From Bordetella petrii (GTDB lineage: Bacteria; Pseudomonadota; Gammaproteobacteria; Burkholderiales; Burkholderiaceae_B): 64,000 nucleotides of DNA. The position numbers and the translations under genes were made by a program. Where the stretch lies: contig NC_010170.1 in NCBI RefSeq assembly GCF_000067205.1, forward strand, positions 2,542,001 through 2,606,000, given 5' to 3'. Below, one piece after another: positions 33,165 to 40,709 of the stretch (its first letter is position 1; each line of letters starts with the position of its first letter). The notes under the pieces are model-generated. The model made no database searches. It was not told the origin of the DNA and saw only the letters and a program-made list of their open reading frames with translations.

Positions 33165-35786
33165 ATGAAAGTCGCCAAGTCCACCGATGTTCTTTTGCTG
33201 CTTGGCCGCCAATCGCTTGGCGGGCGGCCCAGCCTGACCGTTACGGTGGGTTATGCCTGCGGCATCGACGGCACGCGCCTGACCGAGCAGCAGGCGTGGG
33301 CCTGGCTGGCGCCGATGTTCGACAAAGAGCCGTTCGACCTGGGCGAGAAGAAGGCGCGCGGCAGTTATGCCGTGGCGGGCATGGCGTGCGCGCCGGCCGG
33401 CCAGGCCGTCACAGGCATCACTGTCCGCGCCGGCGTAGGCGAGCTGCATAAAAGCCTGCTGGTGCAGGGCAACCGCTATTGGACGCGCGGCATCGCCGGC
33501 TGGCAGCCCAGCGCCCCGCAGCCGTTCGAACGCATGGCGCTGGACTTGCCGCACGCCTATGGCGCCTCTGGCTGGCTGCATAATCCGCACGGCCGCGGCC
33601 ATTGCGCCGACCCGGATCAGGCCGATGGGGTAGCTCTGCCCAATGTCGAGCATCCCCGGCACCCCGTGCTAAAGCCCTCCGATGTGCCGCCGCTTGCCGC
33701 GCTGGGCCCGTTGCCCCAGGGCAGCCCGGAACGCGCGCGCTGGCTGGGGACGCTGGATGAAAGCTGGCAGCGCCGGCGGTTGCCATGGCTGCCCGACGAT
33801 ACCGATCCGCGCTGGTTCGACCGGGTGCAGCAGGACCAGTGCCGGGAAGGCTACTGGCGCGGCGACGAGCCGTGGTTTGCCGAGCACATGCATCCGCGGC
33901 AGCCGGTGCTGCGCGGCAAGCTGCCCGGCCTGCGCCCTCGCCTGTTGCTGCGCGCCGCGCGCGAGCCCGAACAGCGTTTCGAGGCGCCGCTGGACCTGGA
34001 TACTGTGTGGCTTTTCCCCACGGATGAGCGCGTGCTGGTGCTGTACCGTGCCAGCGTGGCCGTCACGCGCGAGGATGCCGCCGACATGCTGGGACTGGCC
34101 GTGTTCACCGAGACGCTGGACCAGGCGGCCTTGTCCACCGAGCACTGGGCCGCGGTCTGGCGCCAGCAGGAAGAAAAAGTCGCCAAGCCACCGAAGCCCG
34201 CGGCATCCACCGCGCCGGCGGATGCCGACGCCGCTGCCGCTGCCGCGGCCACCTCCCAGGCCGCGACCGAACATAAGGCCGCCATACTGAAAGAGCTCGC
34301 CGACGGCCAGAAGGAAGCCATCGGCGAAGCCGACCGGATGATGAAGGCGCTGGGCCGCCCTCCCGTGAGCAGCCGGTTCGCGAATGCCGGCATGCAGGTG
34401 GCGGAAGACGCCGATCCCGTGCCTATGGCCTGGCCGCAAGAACCCGTGGCGTTTGCGCAAGCCGTGCGCGCCTACGTCAAGGCGGAGCTGCAGGCCGGCG
34501 AGGCCGAGGCCCGCGCCACCATGAAACGCTACGGGCTGGACGCCGACGCCATGCTGGCGCGCTCGCAAGCCAATCCGGCCAGCCAGATCGACGATCCCGC
34601 CGAGCTTTTCGCGAGTCTGCCCGTGACGCCTGAGAAAAGACAGGCGCTGCTGAAGGAGTACCAGGCATTCATGGCACAGATGGATGCCCTGGAAGCGCGG
34701 GCGGCCGATATACAGCGGCAAGCCGATGCCATGCAGGCGGAGCCGGCGCCGCCGCCTGGAATCGATGAGCCGCTGCCCGCCGGTGCGCGTACGCCGCTGG
34801 ACAGAGACACGCTGCTGGCGCGCCACGCGGCTGGCCAGTCCTGCGCCTGGGCCCTGCTGCAGGATCTGGATTTATCTGGAGTGGCGCTGCGTGGCGTGGA
34901 CCTTTCGCACGCGCTGTTGCAGCGTTGTGTCTTGCGGCAAGCCGACCTGGAAAGATCGAATTTCCTGGAAGCCGAGCTGCAGCAGTGCGATCTGGTAGAA
35001 GCGCGGCTGGAGCAGGCCCGTTTCAGCCGGGCCATGTTGACTGACTGCACGCTGGATGGCGCGGCGGCGCCGGGCGCCGATTTCTCCCAGGCCTGGCTGA
35101 AGAAGAACAGCCTGGCCAAAGCGCAGCTGAGCAAGACCCAGTGGCGCAACGCGCAGGTGGCGCAATGCGGTTTTGAAGAGGCCGGCATGCCGGACGCGCA
35201 GGGAGACCGCGCGCAATTCAAGTCTTGCCGGCTGCCTGGCGTCAATGCGGCGCGAGCGCAATTCCAGTGGGCCACTTTCGACCAATGCGACCTGGCGGCG
35301 GCGGTGTTTGACGAGGCAATGCTGGCCAAGGCCACGCTGATCGCCAGCCAGGCCGGCGGCGCGACATTCGCGGGCGCACGTATGCCCGGCCTGCGCATCC
35401 TGAAAGGCACCGACCTCAGTGGCGCGCGGCTGGATCGCGCGCAGATGGACGGCGCCAGCCTGCAGGATAGTTGCCTGGCGCAAGCCACATTGCGCGAAGC
35501 CCGCCTGGATCGCGGCCTGCTCAAGAACTGCGACCTGACCGGCAGCGACGCCTGGCACCTGGTGGCGCGGGCGGCCAACTTCGTCGGCAGCCGTGTGGCC
35601 CGGGCGAGCTGGCGCGGCGCCAATCTGATGCAGTCGCGCTGGGGCGAAGCCGTGCTGGAAGACGTGGATATGACGGGCGTGAACCTGCACGCGGCCGACA
35701 CGCGCCGGGTAAGCGCGCAAGGCGTGCAATTGGCCCAGGCTCTGCTGACTCGCTGCCGCCTGCTACAGGACTATGCCCGTGACTGA
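33165..35786 (+). CDS. DUF2169 protein with pentapeptide-repeat C-terminus (T6SS accessory)
   Basis: An 873-residue protein. The N-terminal part (residues 1 to about 320) resembles DUF2169, a family found next to vgrG and PAAR-like genes and thought to help load effectors on the spike. The middle is an Ala-rich helical linker (about 345-370 and beyond). Residues about 565-865 are pentapeptide repeats of the A(D/N)LxX type (VALRGVDLSHALL, LERSNFLEAEL, LSGARLDRAQMDGASL), predicted to fold as a right-handed quadrilateral helix. No signal peptide is present. It overlaps the next gene by 14 bases. Loading role is known for family context only, not shown here. Confidence 0.82.
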   Translation: MKVAKSTDVLLLLGRQSLGGRPSLTVTVGYACGIDGTRLTEQQAWAWLAPMFDKEPFDLGEKKARGSYAVAGMACAPAGQAVTGITVRAGVGELHKSLLVQGNRYWTRGIAGWQPSAPQPFERMALDLPHAYGASGWLHNPHGRGHCADPDQADGVALPNVEHPRHPVLKPSDVPPLAALGPLPQGSPERARWLGTLDESWQRRRLPWLPDDTDPRWFDRVQQDQCREGYWRGDEPWFAEHMHPRQPVLRGKLPGLRPRLLLRAAREPEQRFEAPLDLDTVWLFPTDERVLVLYRASVAVTREDAADMLGLAVFTETLDQAALSTEHWAAVWRQQEEKVAKPPKPAASTAPADADAAAAAAATSQAATEHKAAILKELADGQKEAIGEADRMMKALGRPPVSSRFANAGMQVAEDADPVPMAWPQEPVAFAQAVRAYVKAELQAGEAEARATMKRYGLDADAMLARSQANPASQIDDPAELFASLPVTPEKRQALLKEYQAFMAQMDALEARAADIQRQADAMQAEPAPPPGIDEPLPAGARTPLDRDTLLARHAAGQSCAWALLQDLDLSGVALRGVDLSHALLQRCVLRQADLERSNFLEAELQQCDLVEARLEQARFSRAMLTDCTLDGAAAPGADFSQAWLKKNSLAKAQLSKTQWRNAQVAQCGFEEAGMPDAQGDRAQFKSCRLPGVNAARAQFQWATFDQCDLAAAVFDEAMLAKATLIASQAGGATFAGARMPGLRILKGTDLSGARLDRAQMDGASLQDSCLAQATLREARLDRGLLKNCDLTGSDAWHLVARAANFVGSRVARASWRGANLMQSRWGEAVLEDVDMTGVNLHAADTRRVSAQGVQLAQALLTRCRLLQDYARD

Positions 35787-36723
35787 CGCCGCCATGGACA
35801 CGTTGCTCGAGCAGTTGCGCGCCGGCCGCCCGATTCCCCCGGATGCCCTGGCCGGCGCCGACCTGTCCGGTATCGACCTGGCCGGCATGCGCTTGCGCAA
35901 CCTGGATTTGCGCGGGGCACGCCTGAATGGGGCAAAGCTGGCGCGCACGATCTGGCAGGGTTGCCGCCTGGACGAGGCGCGCTTCGATCAGGCGGTGTTG
36001 ACCGAAGCATCGTTCACCGCATGCCGAGGGCGTGGCCTGTCGTTGCGAGGCAGCAAGGCCGACTGGGTGTCGATGCGGCAATGCGTGTGGGTAGACGGCG
36101 ATTTCGAGCAAGCTGACCTGACACGCCTGATGGCCACGGGCGCCAGCTTTGCCGGCTGTCGCCTGCAATCGGCCACCCTGGTCAAGGCGCTGTTCTCGGA
36201 ATGCGACCTGTCGGGCCTGGACCTGCGCGGCGTGACCTGGGCGCAGTGCCATTTTCCCGATTGCCGGCTGCGCGGCGCGCGCTTCGAAGGCGCGGCCCTG
36301 ACGCAATGTTCATTCCCCCGGGTCGACGCCAGCGAGGCCGATTTCAGCGGCGTCCAGGCGCCCAGCGCATCGTTTCATGCCGCGCGGCTCAATGGCACAC
36401 GATTCGACGGCGCGCTGCTCGATCGCGCCATCCTGGATCAGGCGCGGCTCGATCACGCCAGTTTCGCCCAGGCATCGCTGAACGGCAGCCGGTTATATGG
36501 CGCCGCGTCGCTGGGCGTGACGTTCGCGGACAGCAAGCTGGCCCGGGCGGATCTGTCGCATTTCCAGGCGGCTCACGCGGATTTCTCGCGCGCCGACCTG
36601 ACGGGCGCGCTGCTGCATGCCGTGCAGTTGCCGGATGCCCTGTGGCGTCAGACCGTGCTGGACGACGTGCGCCGCGACGATCCCGAACTGCGAGCCGCCG
36701 AATTATGGCAACCCCCCGTATAA
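35773..36723 (+). CDS. Pentapeptide-repeat protein in the T6SS operon
   Basis: A 316-residue protein that is almost entirely pentapeptide repeats (LAGADLSGIDLAGMRLRNLD, LRGARLNGAKLART and so on) and lacks a signal peptide. It probably forms a rod-like quadrilateral beta-helix. It overlaps the preceding DUF2169 gene and its repeats resemble that protein's C-terminal half, so it may have arisen by duplication or splitting. In related T6SS clusters such a gene often sits between DUF2169 and DUF3540. Role unknown: scaffold, adaptor or effector are all possible. Confidence 0.85.
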   Translation: MPVTDAAMDTLLEQLRAGRPIPPDALAGADLSGIDLAGMRLRNLDLRGARLNGAKLARTIWQGCRLDEARFDQAVLTEASFTACRGRGLSLRGSKADWVSMRQCVWVDGDFEQADLTRLMATGASFAGCRLQSATLVKALFSECDLSGLDLRGVTWAQCHFPDCRLRGARFEGAALTQCSFPRVDASEADFSGVQAPSASFHAARLNGTRFDGALLDRAILDQARLDHASFAQASLNGSRLYGAASLGVTFADSKLARADLSHFQAAHADFSRADLTGALLHAVQLPDALWRQTVLDDVRRDDPELRAAELWQPPV

Positions 36724-36740
36724 CCCGGAAGACCTACGCT

Positions 36741-37433
36741 ATGTCCTATCCTCTTTCCGCCCCCCTGCCCGAAGACGCCGCCGCCGCGCCCTCTGCCAAC
36801 CAGGAACCCCGCGACCAGGCCAGCTTGCAGCACGCCCGCCTGGTCATGGGTGACGGCACGCGCTATGCGGCGCTGACCCCCCAGGGAGCCATCTGGGTAA
36901 CACCCGCCGCCGGATGCCTGCTGCAGCCCGCCATCGGCGACCTGGCGCTGGTCAGTCTGATGAACGGCCAGGGCTACATCTTGACAGTGCTTGAGCGCGC
37001 GGCGCCGGACCGCCCTGCCGAGGTGGCGCTGCCGGGCGATCTGCATCTGTCGCTGCCGCAGGGCCGCCTGGCGGTGACGGCCACGCACGGTGTTGCGCTG
37101 GACGCGGGCCCGGCGCTGGACGTCGCCGCCGGGCGGCTGACGGCGGCGCTGCAAACCGCCGATGTGGCTTGCCAGGCGCTGCGGCTGACAGGCGATGAAG
37201 CGTTCTCGCAGTGGAATACCCGCACCGACATAGCGGGCAGCCGGCTCGATATCGCGACTCGCAGTGAAAGCCATGCCGAGCACAGCGTGCGCCGCATTGC
37301 CGGCCACGAAGAAGTCTGCGCGCAATCGATGCGGCACCTGGTCGATCAGGACTGGTCGGTCCACGCTGATACGGCCGATCTGAAGGCATGCGACCGCGCC
37401 GCGGTCACCGCCGCGTCGGTACAACTGGGCTGA
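36741..37433 (+). CDS. DUF3540-domain protein (T6SS spike-associated)
   Basis: A 230-residue protein of the DUF3540 type, regularly encoded between DUF2169 and DUF4150 genes in T6SS loci. The N-terminal half has ARLVMGDGTRYAALTPQGAIWV cut around GDGTRYAAL and CLLQPAIGDLALVSLMNGQG, and the C-terminal half is beta-rich and hydrophilic. The ATG at 36741 follows GGAAG; ATG 36705, in frame and inside the previous gene, is an alternative. Function has not been worked out for the family; the context suggests a spike adaptor. Confidence 0.75.
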   Translation: MSYPLSAPLPEDAAAAPSANQEPRDQASLQHARLVMGDGTRYAALTPQGAIWVTPAAGCLLQPAIGDLALVSLMNGQGYILTVLERAAPDRPAEVALPGDLHLSLPQGRLAVTATHGVALDAGPALDVAAGRLTAALQTADVACQALRLTGDEAFSQWNTRTDIAGSRLDIATRSESHAEHSVRRIAGHEEVCAQSMRHLVDQDWSVHADTADLKACDRAAVTAASVQLG

Positions 37434-37446
37434 GGAGAGCGCGGCC

Positions 37447-37851
37447 ATGTTTCTGCTGAATACGGGTGGCGCCATGACCACCGCCACGGTGCCCGATGTC
37501 TGCATGACGCCCGCGGCGCCCTCTCCTATTCCGGTTCCCTACCCCAATTTCGCCATGAGCGATATGGCCGATCCGGCCAGCATCGTGGAAAACGTGCTGG
37601 TGGTGGGCATGCCCGCGCTGAACATGGGCAGCTCGCTGCTGCTCAGCCAGGGCGACGAGGCAGGCAGCGCGGGCGGCGGCGTCGCCTGCGGGCAAATTAT
37701 GGGCAAGGCGGACTTCGTCGACGGCAGCATGACTGTCATGGTGGGCGGGATGCCGGGCGTGTGCCTGACCGGCATGACGACCCAGAACGCGAACAACACC
37801 GTCGGCCTGGTGGCGAGCCCCAGCCAGGTCGTGGTGATTCTGCAGGGATGA
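37447..37851 (+). CDS. PAAR-like (DUF4150) spike-tip protein
   Basis: A 134-residue DUF4150 protein, a PAAR-like family that sharpens the VgrG tip and often carries effectors. Visible features are DVCMTPAAPSPIPVPYPN near the N-terminus, then NVLVVGMPALNMGS, GKADFVDGSMTVMVGGMP and QNANNTVGLVASPSQVVVIL. It has no C-terminal toxin extension. GAGAGCG precedes ATG 37447. Its stop overlaps the tssJ start (ATGA). Confidence 0.85.
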   Translation: MFLLNTGGAMTTATVPDVCMTPAAPSPIPVPYPNFAMSDMADPASIVENVLVVGMPALNMGSSLLLSQGDEAGSAGGGVACGQIMGKADFVDGSMTVMVGGMPGVCLTGMTTQNANNTVGLVASPSQVVVILQG

Positions 37852-38588
37852 CGAACGCCATGACCGCCATGACGATCTTGCGCCACCCGCTTCCGCGCCA
37901 CCGGTTGTTGCGCCGCCTGCTGCCCGCGGCGCTGTGCATCGGTGTCCTGGCATCGTGCAGCTCCCTGAACAGCATGATGGGAGGTTCGTCCGAGCAGGAT
38001 GCGCTGAAAGCCCTGAAATGGACTTATGCCGCCGATGGCGTGCAGATTGCCTTGATGGCCGATCCGCACCTGAACCAATCGACCGACCAGCCCCACACCC
38101 TGGCGCTGACGGTCGTTCAGATGGCCGACCCCAATGCCTTCACGGCCGCCACCGCGAACTCCGCCAAGCTGACCACGCTGCTGCTGGCCGACAGCCCGCC
38201 GCCCGGCATGCTGGCATTGAATCGCGTGTTCGTGTCGCCGGGCGAGCAGCGCACCATCACCCTTGCGCGCGTCGAGAAAGCCCAGTACGTGGGCCTGGCC
38301 GCGGGCTACTACCACCTGGACCCGGCCCGTAGCGCCCGCCTGTACCGCATCGGCGTGGAAGTGAATTCGTCCGGCATCATCGTCACCACCCGCCAAGCCG
38401 CGCCTGAGCCTCTGAAGATCGATTTGCGGCTAGGCGCCAGCGGCATCCAGGAATCTCCGGGCGCAGGCGCTCCGCCCGTGACGCTGACCAAGCCCAAGGC
38501 GGGGCCTGTGCCTCCGCCCGCCCCGGCCCCTGCCCCGGCCCCGGCCCCTGCCCCGGCCCCTGCCCCGGCCCCGGCCCAACAACCTTGA
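37848..38588 (+). CDS. tssJ: T6SS outer membrane lipoprotein TssJ with Pro-Ala tail
   Basis: A 246-residue lipoprotein. The signal peptide ends in the lipobox LASC (Cys37), and the rest has the TssJ beta-sandwich pattern (ALKWTYAADGVQIALMADPH as the opening block, SPGEQRTITL, AKVEK-like VEKAQYVGLAAGYY). TssJ anchors the membrane complex to the outer membrane and binds TssM. The last 30 residues are an uninterrupted Pro-Ala repeat, absent from ordinary TssJ. The start at 37848 overlaps the PAAR-like stop; ATG 37860 is an alternative. Confidence 0.9.
   Translation: MTNAMTAMTILRHPLPRHRLLRRLLPAALCIGVLASCSSLNSMMGGSSEQDALKALKWTYAADGVQIALMADPHLNQSTDQPHTLALTVVQMADPNAFTAATANSAKLTTLLLADSPPPGMLALNRVFVSPGEQRTITLARVEKAQYVGLAAGYYHLDPARSARLYRIGVEVNSSGIIVTTRQAAPEPLKIDLRLGASGIQESPGAGAPPVTLTKPKAGPVPPPAPAPAPAPAPAPAPAPAPAQQP
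38519..38577 (+). repeat. Pro-Ala coding repeat at the end of tssJ
   Basis: Imperfect six-base units (CCGGCC, CCTGCC) repeat about ten times and encode alternating Pro and Ala. Such in-frame hexamer repeats can change in number without breaking the frame. Confidence 0.8.
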
Positions 38589-38612
38589 CCCCTTTCCCAT
38601 TTCATTGTGCGT

Positions 38613-40007
38613 ATGACACAGCCACTTAACCAACCACTGTTCTGGCACCAGGGCCTGTTCCTGCAGCCGCACCATTTCCAGTACCAGGACGCCTGGACCG
38701 CGCGCAACCTTGCGCGGCAACTGGACCTGATCATGCCGTGGGGATGGGGTTTCGGCGCGCTGCAGATCGACGACACCGCGCTAGCGGCGCGCCATCTGGT
38801 GATTGAACAGCTGACGCTGCGATGGCCCGACGGCACGCTGACCGAGGCGCCCGGCAATGCCCGCATCGAATCCGTGCGCTTCGAGCTGGCCGATTTTTCC
38901 CAGGGCCCGCGCACGCTGTATGTGGGGTTGCGCCGGCATGTCGAAGGGCAGCCCAATGTGCAGAAGTTCGAAAACCTGGACGATGCCGGCCAGGCCAACA
39001 CGCGCCTGGCGGTGCCCGCCGACCCGCAACAAGTGCCGGACCGCTATACGCCGGGCCCTACTGGCCGGGTCACCTTGATGACTTATGTGTTGCGCCTGTT
39101 CTGGGACGACGAGCTGGACCATCTGGGCGACTACGACCTGATGCCGGTCGCTCAACTGGAACAGGATGGCGAGGTAGTGCGCATGATGCCGCGCTTCGTT
39201 CCGCCTTGCTTGAACCTGGCGGCCTCGCCGCAGTTGCAGCAGATGCTGCGCGAGCTGCGCGACGAGGTGATCGGCCGGGCACGCCAGCTGGAGGTGTTCA
39301 AGCAGCCGGTGGCCAGCCGCTCTGACGATGCGCAATTTTCGCCTGTGCTGGCGCTGTCGGTGCTCAATCGCTACGGGCCGCTGATCACGCACCTGGCGGA
39401 ATCGCTGCAGACGCATCCCTGGACGGTATATGGGGTGTTGCGGCAACTGGCCGGCGAGCTGAGCACATTCTCGGAATACTGCGACCTGCTGGGCGAAACG
39501 CGCGACAACCAGTCGTTATTGTCCCCGTACAAACACACCGACATCGGCTCGGCCTATGCCGCCGTGACCGAACTGATTCGACGGTTGCTGAACGAAATCA
39601 CCGTCGGGCCTGAAATGATGGTGCATTTCGAGCAGGACAGCATGGCCTCGGCCTTGTACCAGGCCGAGATGCCGGCCAGCTTCTTCGGCCCGCGGCATCG
39701 GTATTACCTCATGGCGCGCAGCTCGGCCGCGGACCCCAAGGAACTGAGCGAACTCGTCGCGCTGGAAGCCAAGCTGGGCATTCCGGACCTGATCGAGACG
39801 CTGGTGACGCGCTCGTTGCCGGGGATCGAGATGCTGCCGCTGCAGACCCTGCCGCTGGGCATGCCGCGCCGTGCGGGCGCGGCGTATTTCCGCCTGGAAA
39901 GCCTGTCGGACAGCTGGGACGACGTAGTACGCGACGGACGGCTGGCCTTCTTCATGCCGGACGCGCCTGCCGACCTGCGGTTGGAACTCATTGTGATCAA
40001 AGGATAA
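38613..40007 (+). CDS. tssK: T6SS baseplate protein TssK (ImpJ/VasE)
   Basis: A 464-residue TssK, the trimeric adaptor that joins the baseplate to the TssJLM membrane complex. The N-terminal PLFWHQGLFLQPHHFQYQD is diagnostic, and SVLNRYGPLITHLAESLQTH, FGPRHRYYLMARSS and the C-terminal YFRLESLSDSWDDVV follow the family. The ATG at 38613 is preferred; GTG 38607 is two codons upstream. It ends three bases before tssL. Confidence 0.96.
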   Translation: MTQPLNQPLFWHQGLFLQPHHFQYQDAWTARNLARQLDLIMPWGWGFGALQIDDTALAARHLVIEQLTLRWPDGTLTEAPGNARIESVRFELADFSQGPRTLYVGLRRHVEGQPNVQKFENLDDAGQANTRLAVPADPQQVPDRYTPGPTGRVTLMTYVLRLFWDDELDHLGDYDLMPVAQLEQDGEVVRMMPRFVPPCLNLAASPQLQQMLRELRDEVIGRARQLEVFKQPVASRSDDAQFSPVLALSVLNRYGPLITHLAESLQTHPWTVYGVLRQLAGELSTFSEYCDLLGETRDNQSLLSPYKHTDIGSAYAAVTELIRRLLNEITVGPEMMVHFEQDSMASALYQAEMPASFFGPRHRYYLMARSSAADPKELSELVALEAKLGIPDLIETLVTRSLPGIEMLPLQTLPLGMPRRAGAAYFRLESLSDSWDDVVRDGRLAFFMPDAPADLRLELIVIKG

Positions 40008-40010
40008 TCC

Positions 40011-40682
40011 GTGCGCCTGAGCAACTTCTGGATTCCCATCATCGATTCGGCCCGCGTGGCGACGACGCAGGCCGACCAGGATGCGGCCTCGCTGTCGGCG
40101 CAGTTGAAGGCGACGCTGGACGCCACCGCCGCACGCGCGCAGGACGCCGGCTTTTCTCCAGACGATGTGCAACTGGCGCTGTTCGCGGTGGTGGCCTGGA
40201 TCGATGAACTGGCCATGTCGCGCGAATGGCCGGGCGCCGATTCTTGGCGGTTGGCGCCGCTGCAGCGCCACTATTTCGGCACGACCCGCGCGGGCGTGGT
40301 GTTCTTCGAAAAGCTGGAGTCCCTGCCGGACGAAGCGGTCGAGGTGCGGGAAGTGTATGCCCTGGTGCTGCTGGCTGGCTTTCACGGGCGCTACACGCAT
40401 CGGCCAGCGGGTGAGCTTGCCGAATACCGCCGCGCCTTGCTGGAACGTGTGTCCCAGGAACGCCAGATGGACCCGCTGAGCACGGAACAGCCCTTGTTTC
40501 CGCTGTCGGGCGCGGGCGCCAGGCGGCCGGTGCGCCGCCATCGTGGCCTGGCGCCATCGCTGGCCAGTCTGCTGCTGATCGTGCTGCCCCTGTGCGTGCT
40601 GCTGGGCCTTTATCTGTTCCTGGACTATCGCCTGGCGCATGCCGCCGCGCAGTTGATTGCACCACTGACAGGCCGTCTTTGA
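40011..40682 (+). CDS. tssL: T6SS inner membrane protein TssL (DotU/ImpK), short form
   Basis: A 223-residue TssL. The cytoplasmic DotU-like domain (residues 1-175) includes DVQLALFAVVAWIDELAMS and the motif ALVLLAGFHGRY. A single C-terminal membrane helix (about residues 188-210, LLLIVLPLCVLLGLYLF) follows, with only about a dozen residues beyond it. There is no OmpA-like peptidoglycan-binding extension, which some TssL proteins carry. The start is GTG 40011. It partners TssM and TssJ. Confidence 0.94.
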   Translation: MRLSNFWIPIIDSARVATTQADQDAASLSAQLKATLDATAARAQDAGFSPDDVQLALFAVVAWIDELAMSREWPGADSWRLAPLQRHYFGTTRAGVVFFEKLESLPDEAVEVREVYALVLLAGFHGRYTHRPAGELAEYRRALLERVSQERQMDPLSTEQPLFPLSGAGARRPVRRHRGLAPSLASLLLIVLPLCVLLGLYLFLDYRLAHAAAQLIAPLTGRL

Positions 40683-40709
40683 ATTCACTTGGGCAATGCC
40701 CCTGATTCC

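Noticed and set aside
33165..35786. A fluoroquinolone-resistance (Qnr-like) pentapeptide protein
   Set aside because: The repeats are fused to a DUF2169 domain inside a T6SS operon, and Qnr proteins are about 220 residues and stand alone.
38500..38600. CRISPR-like repeats at the end of tssJ
   Set aside because: The units are six-base coding repeats without spacers.
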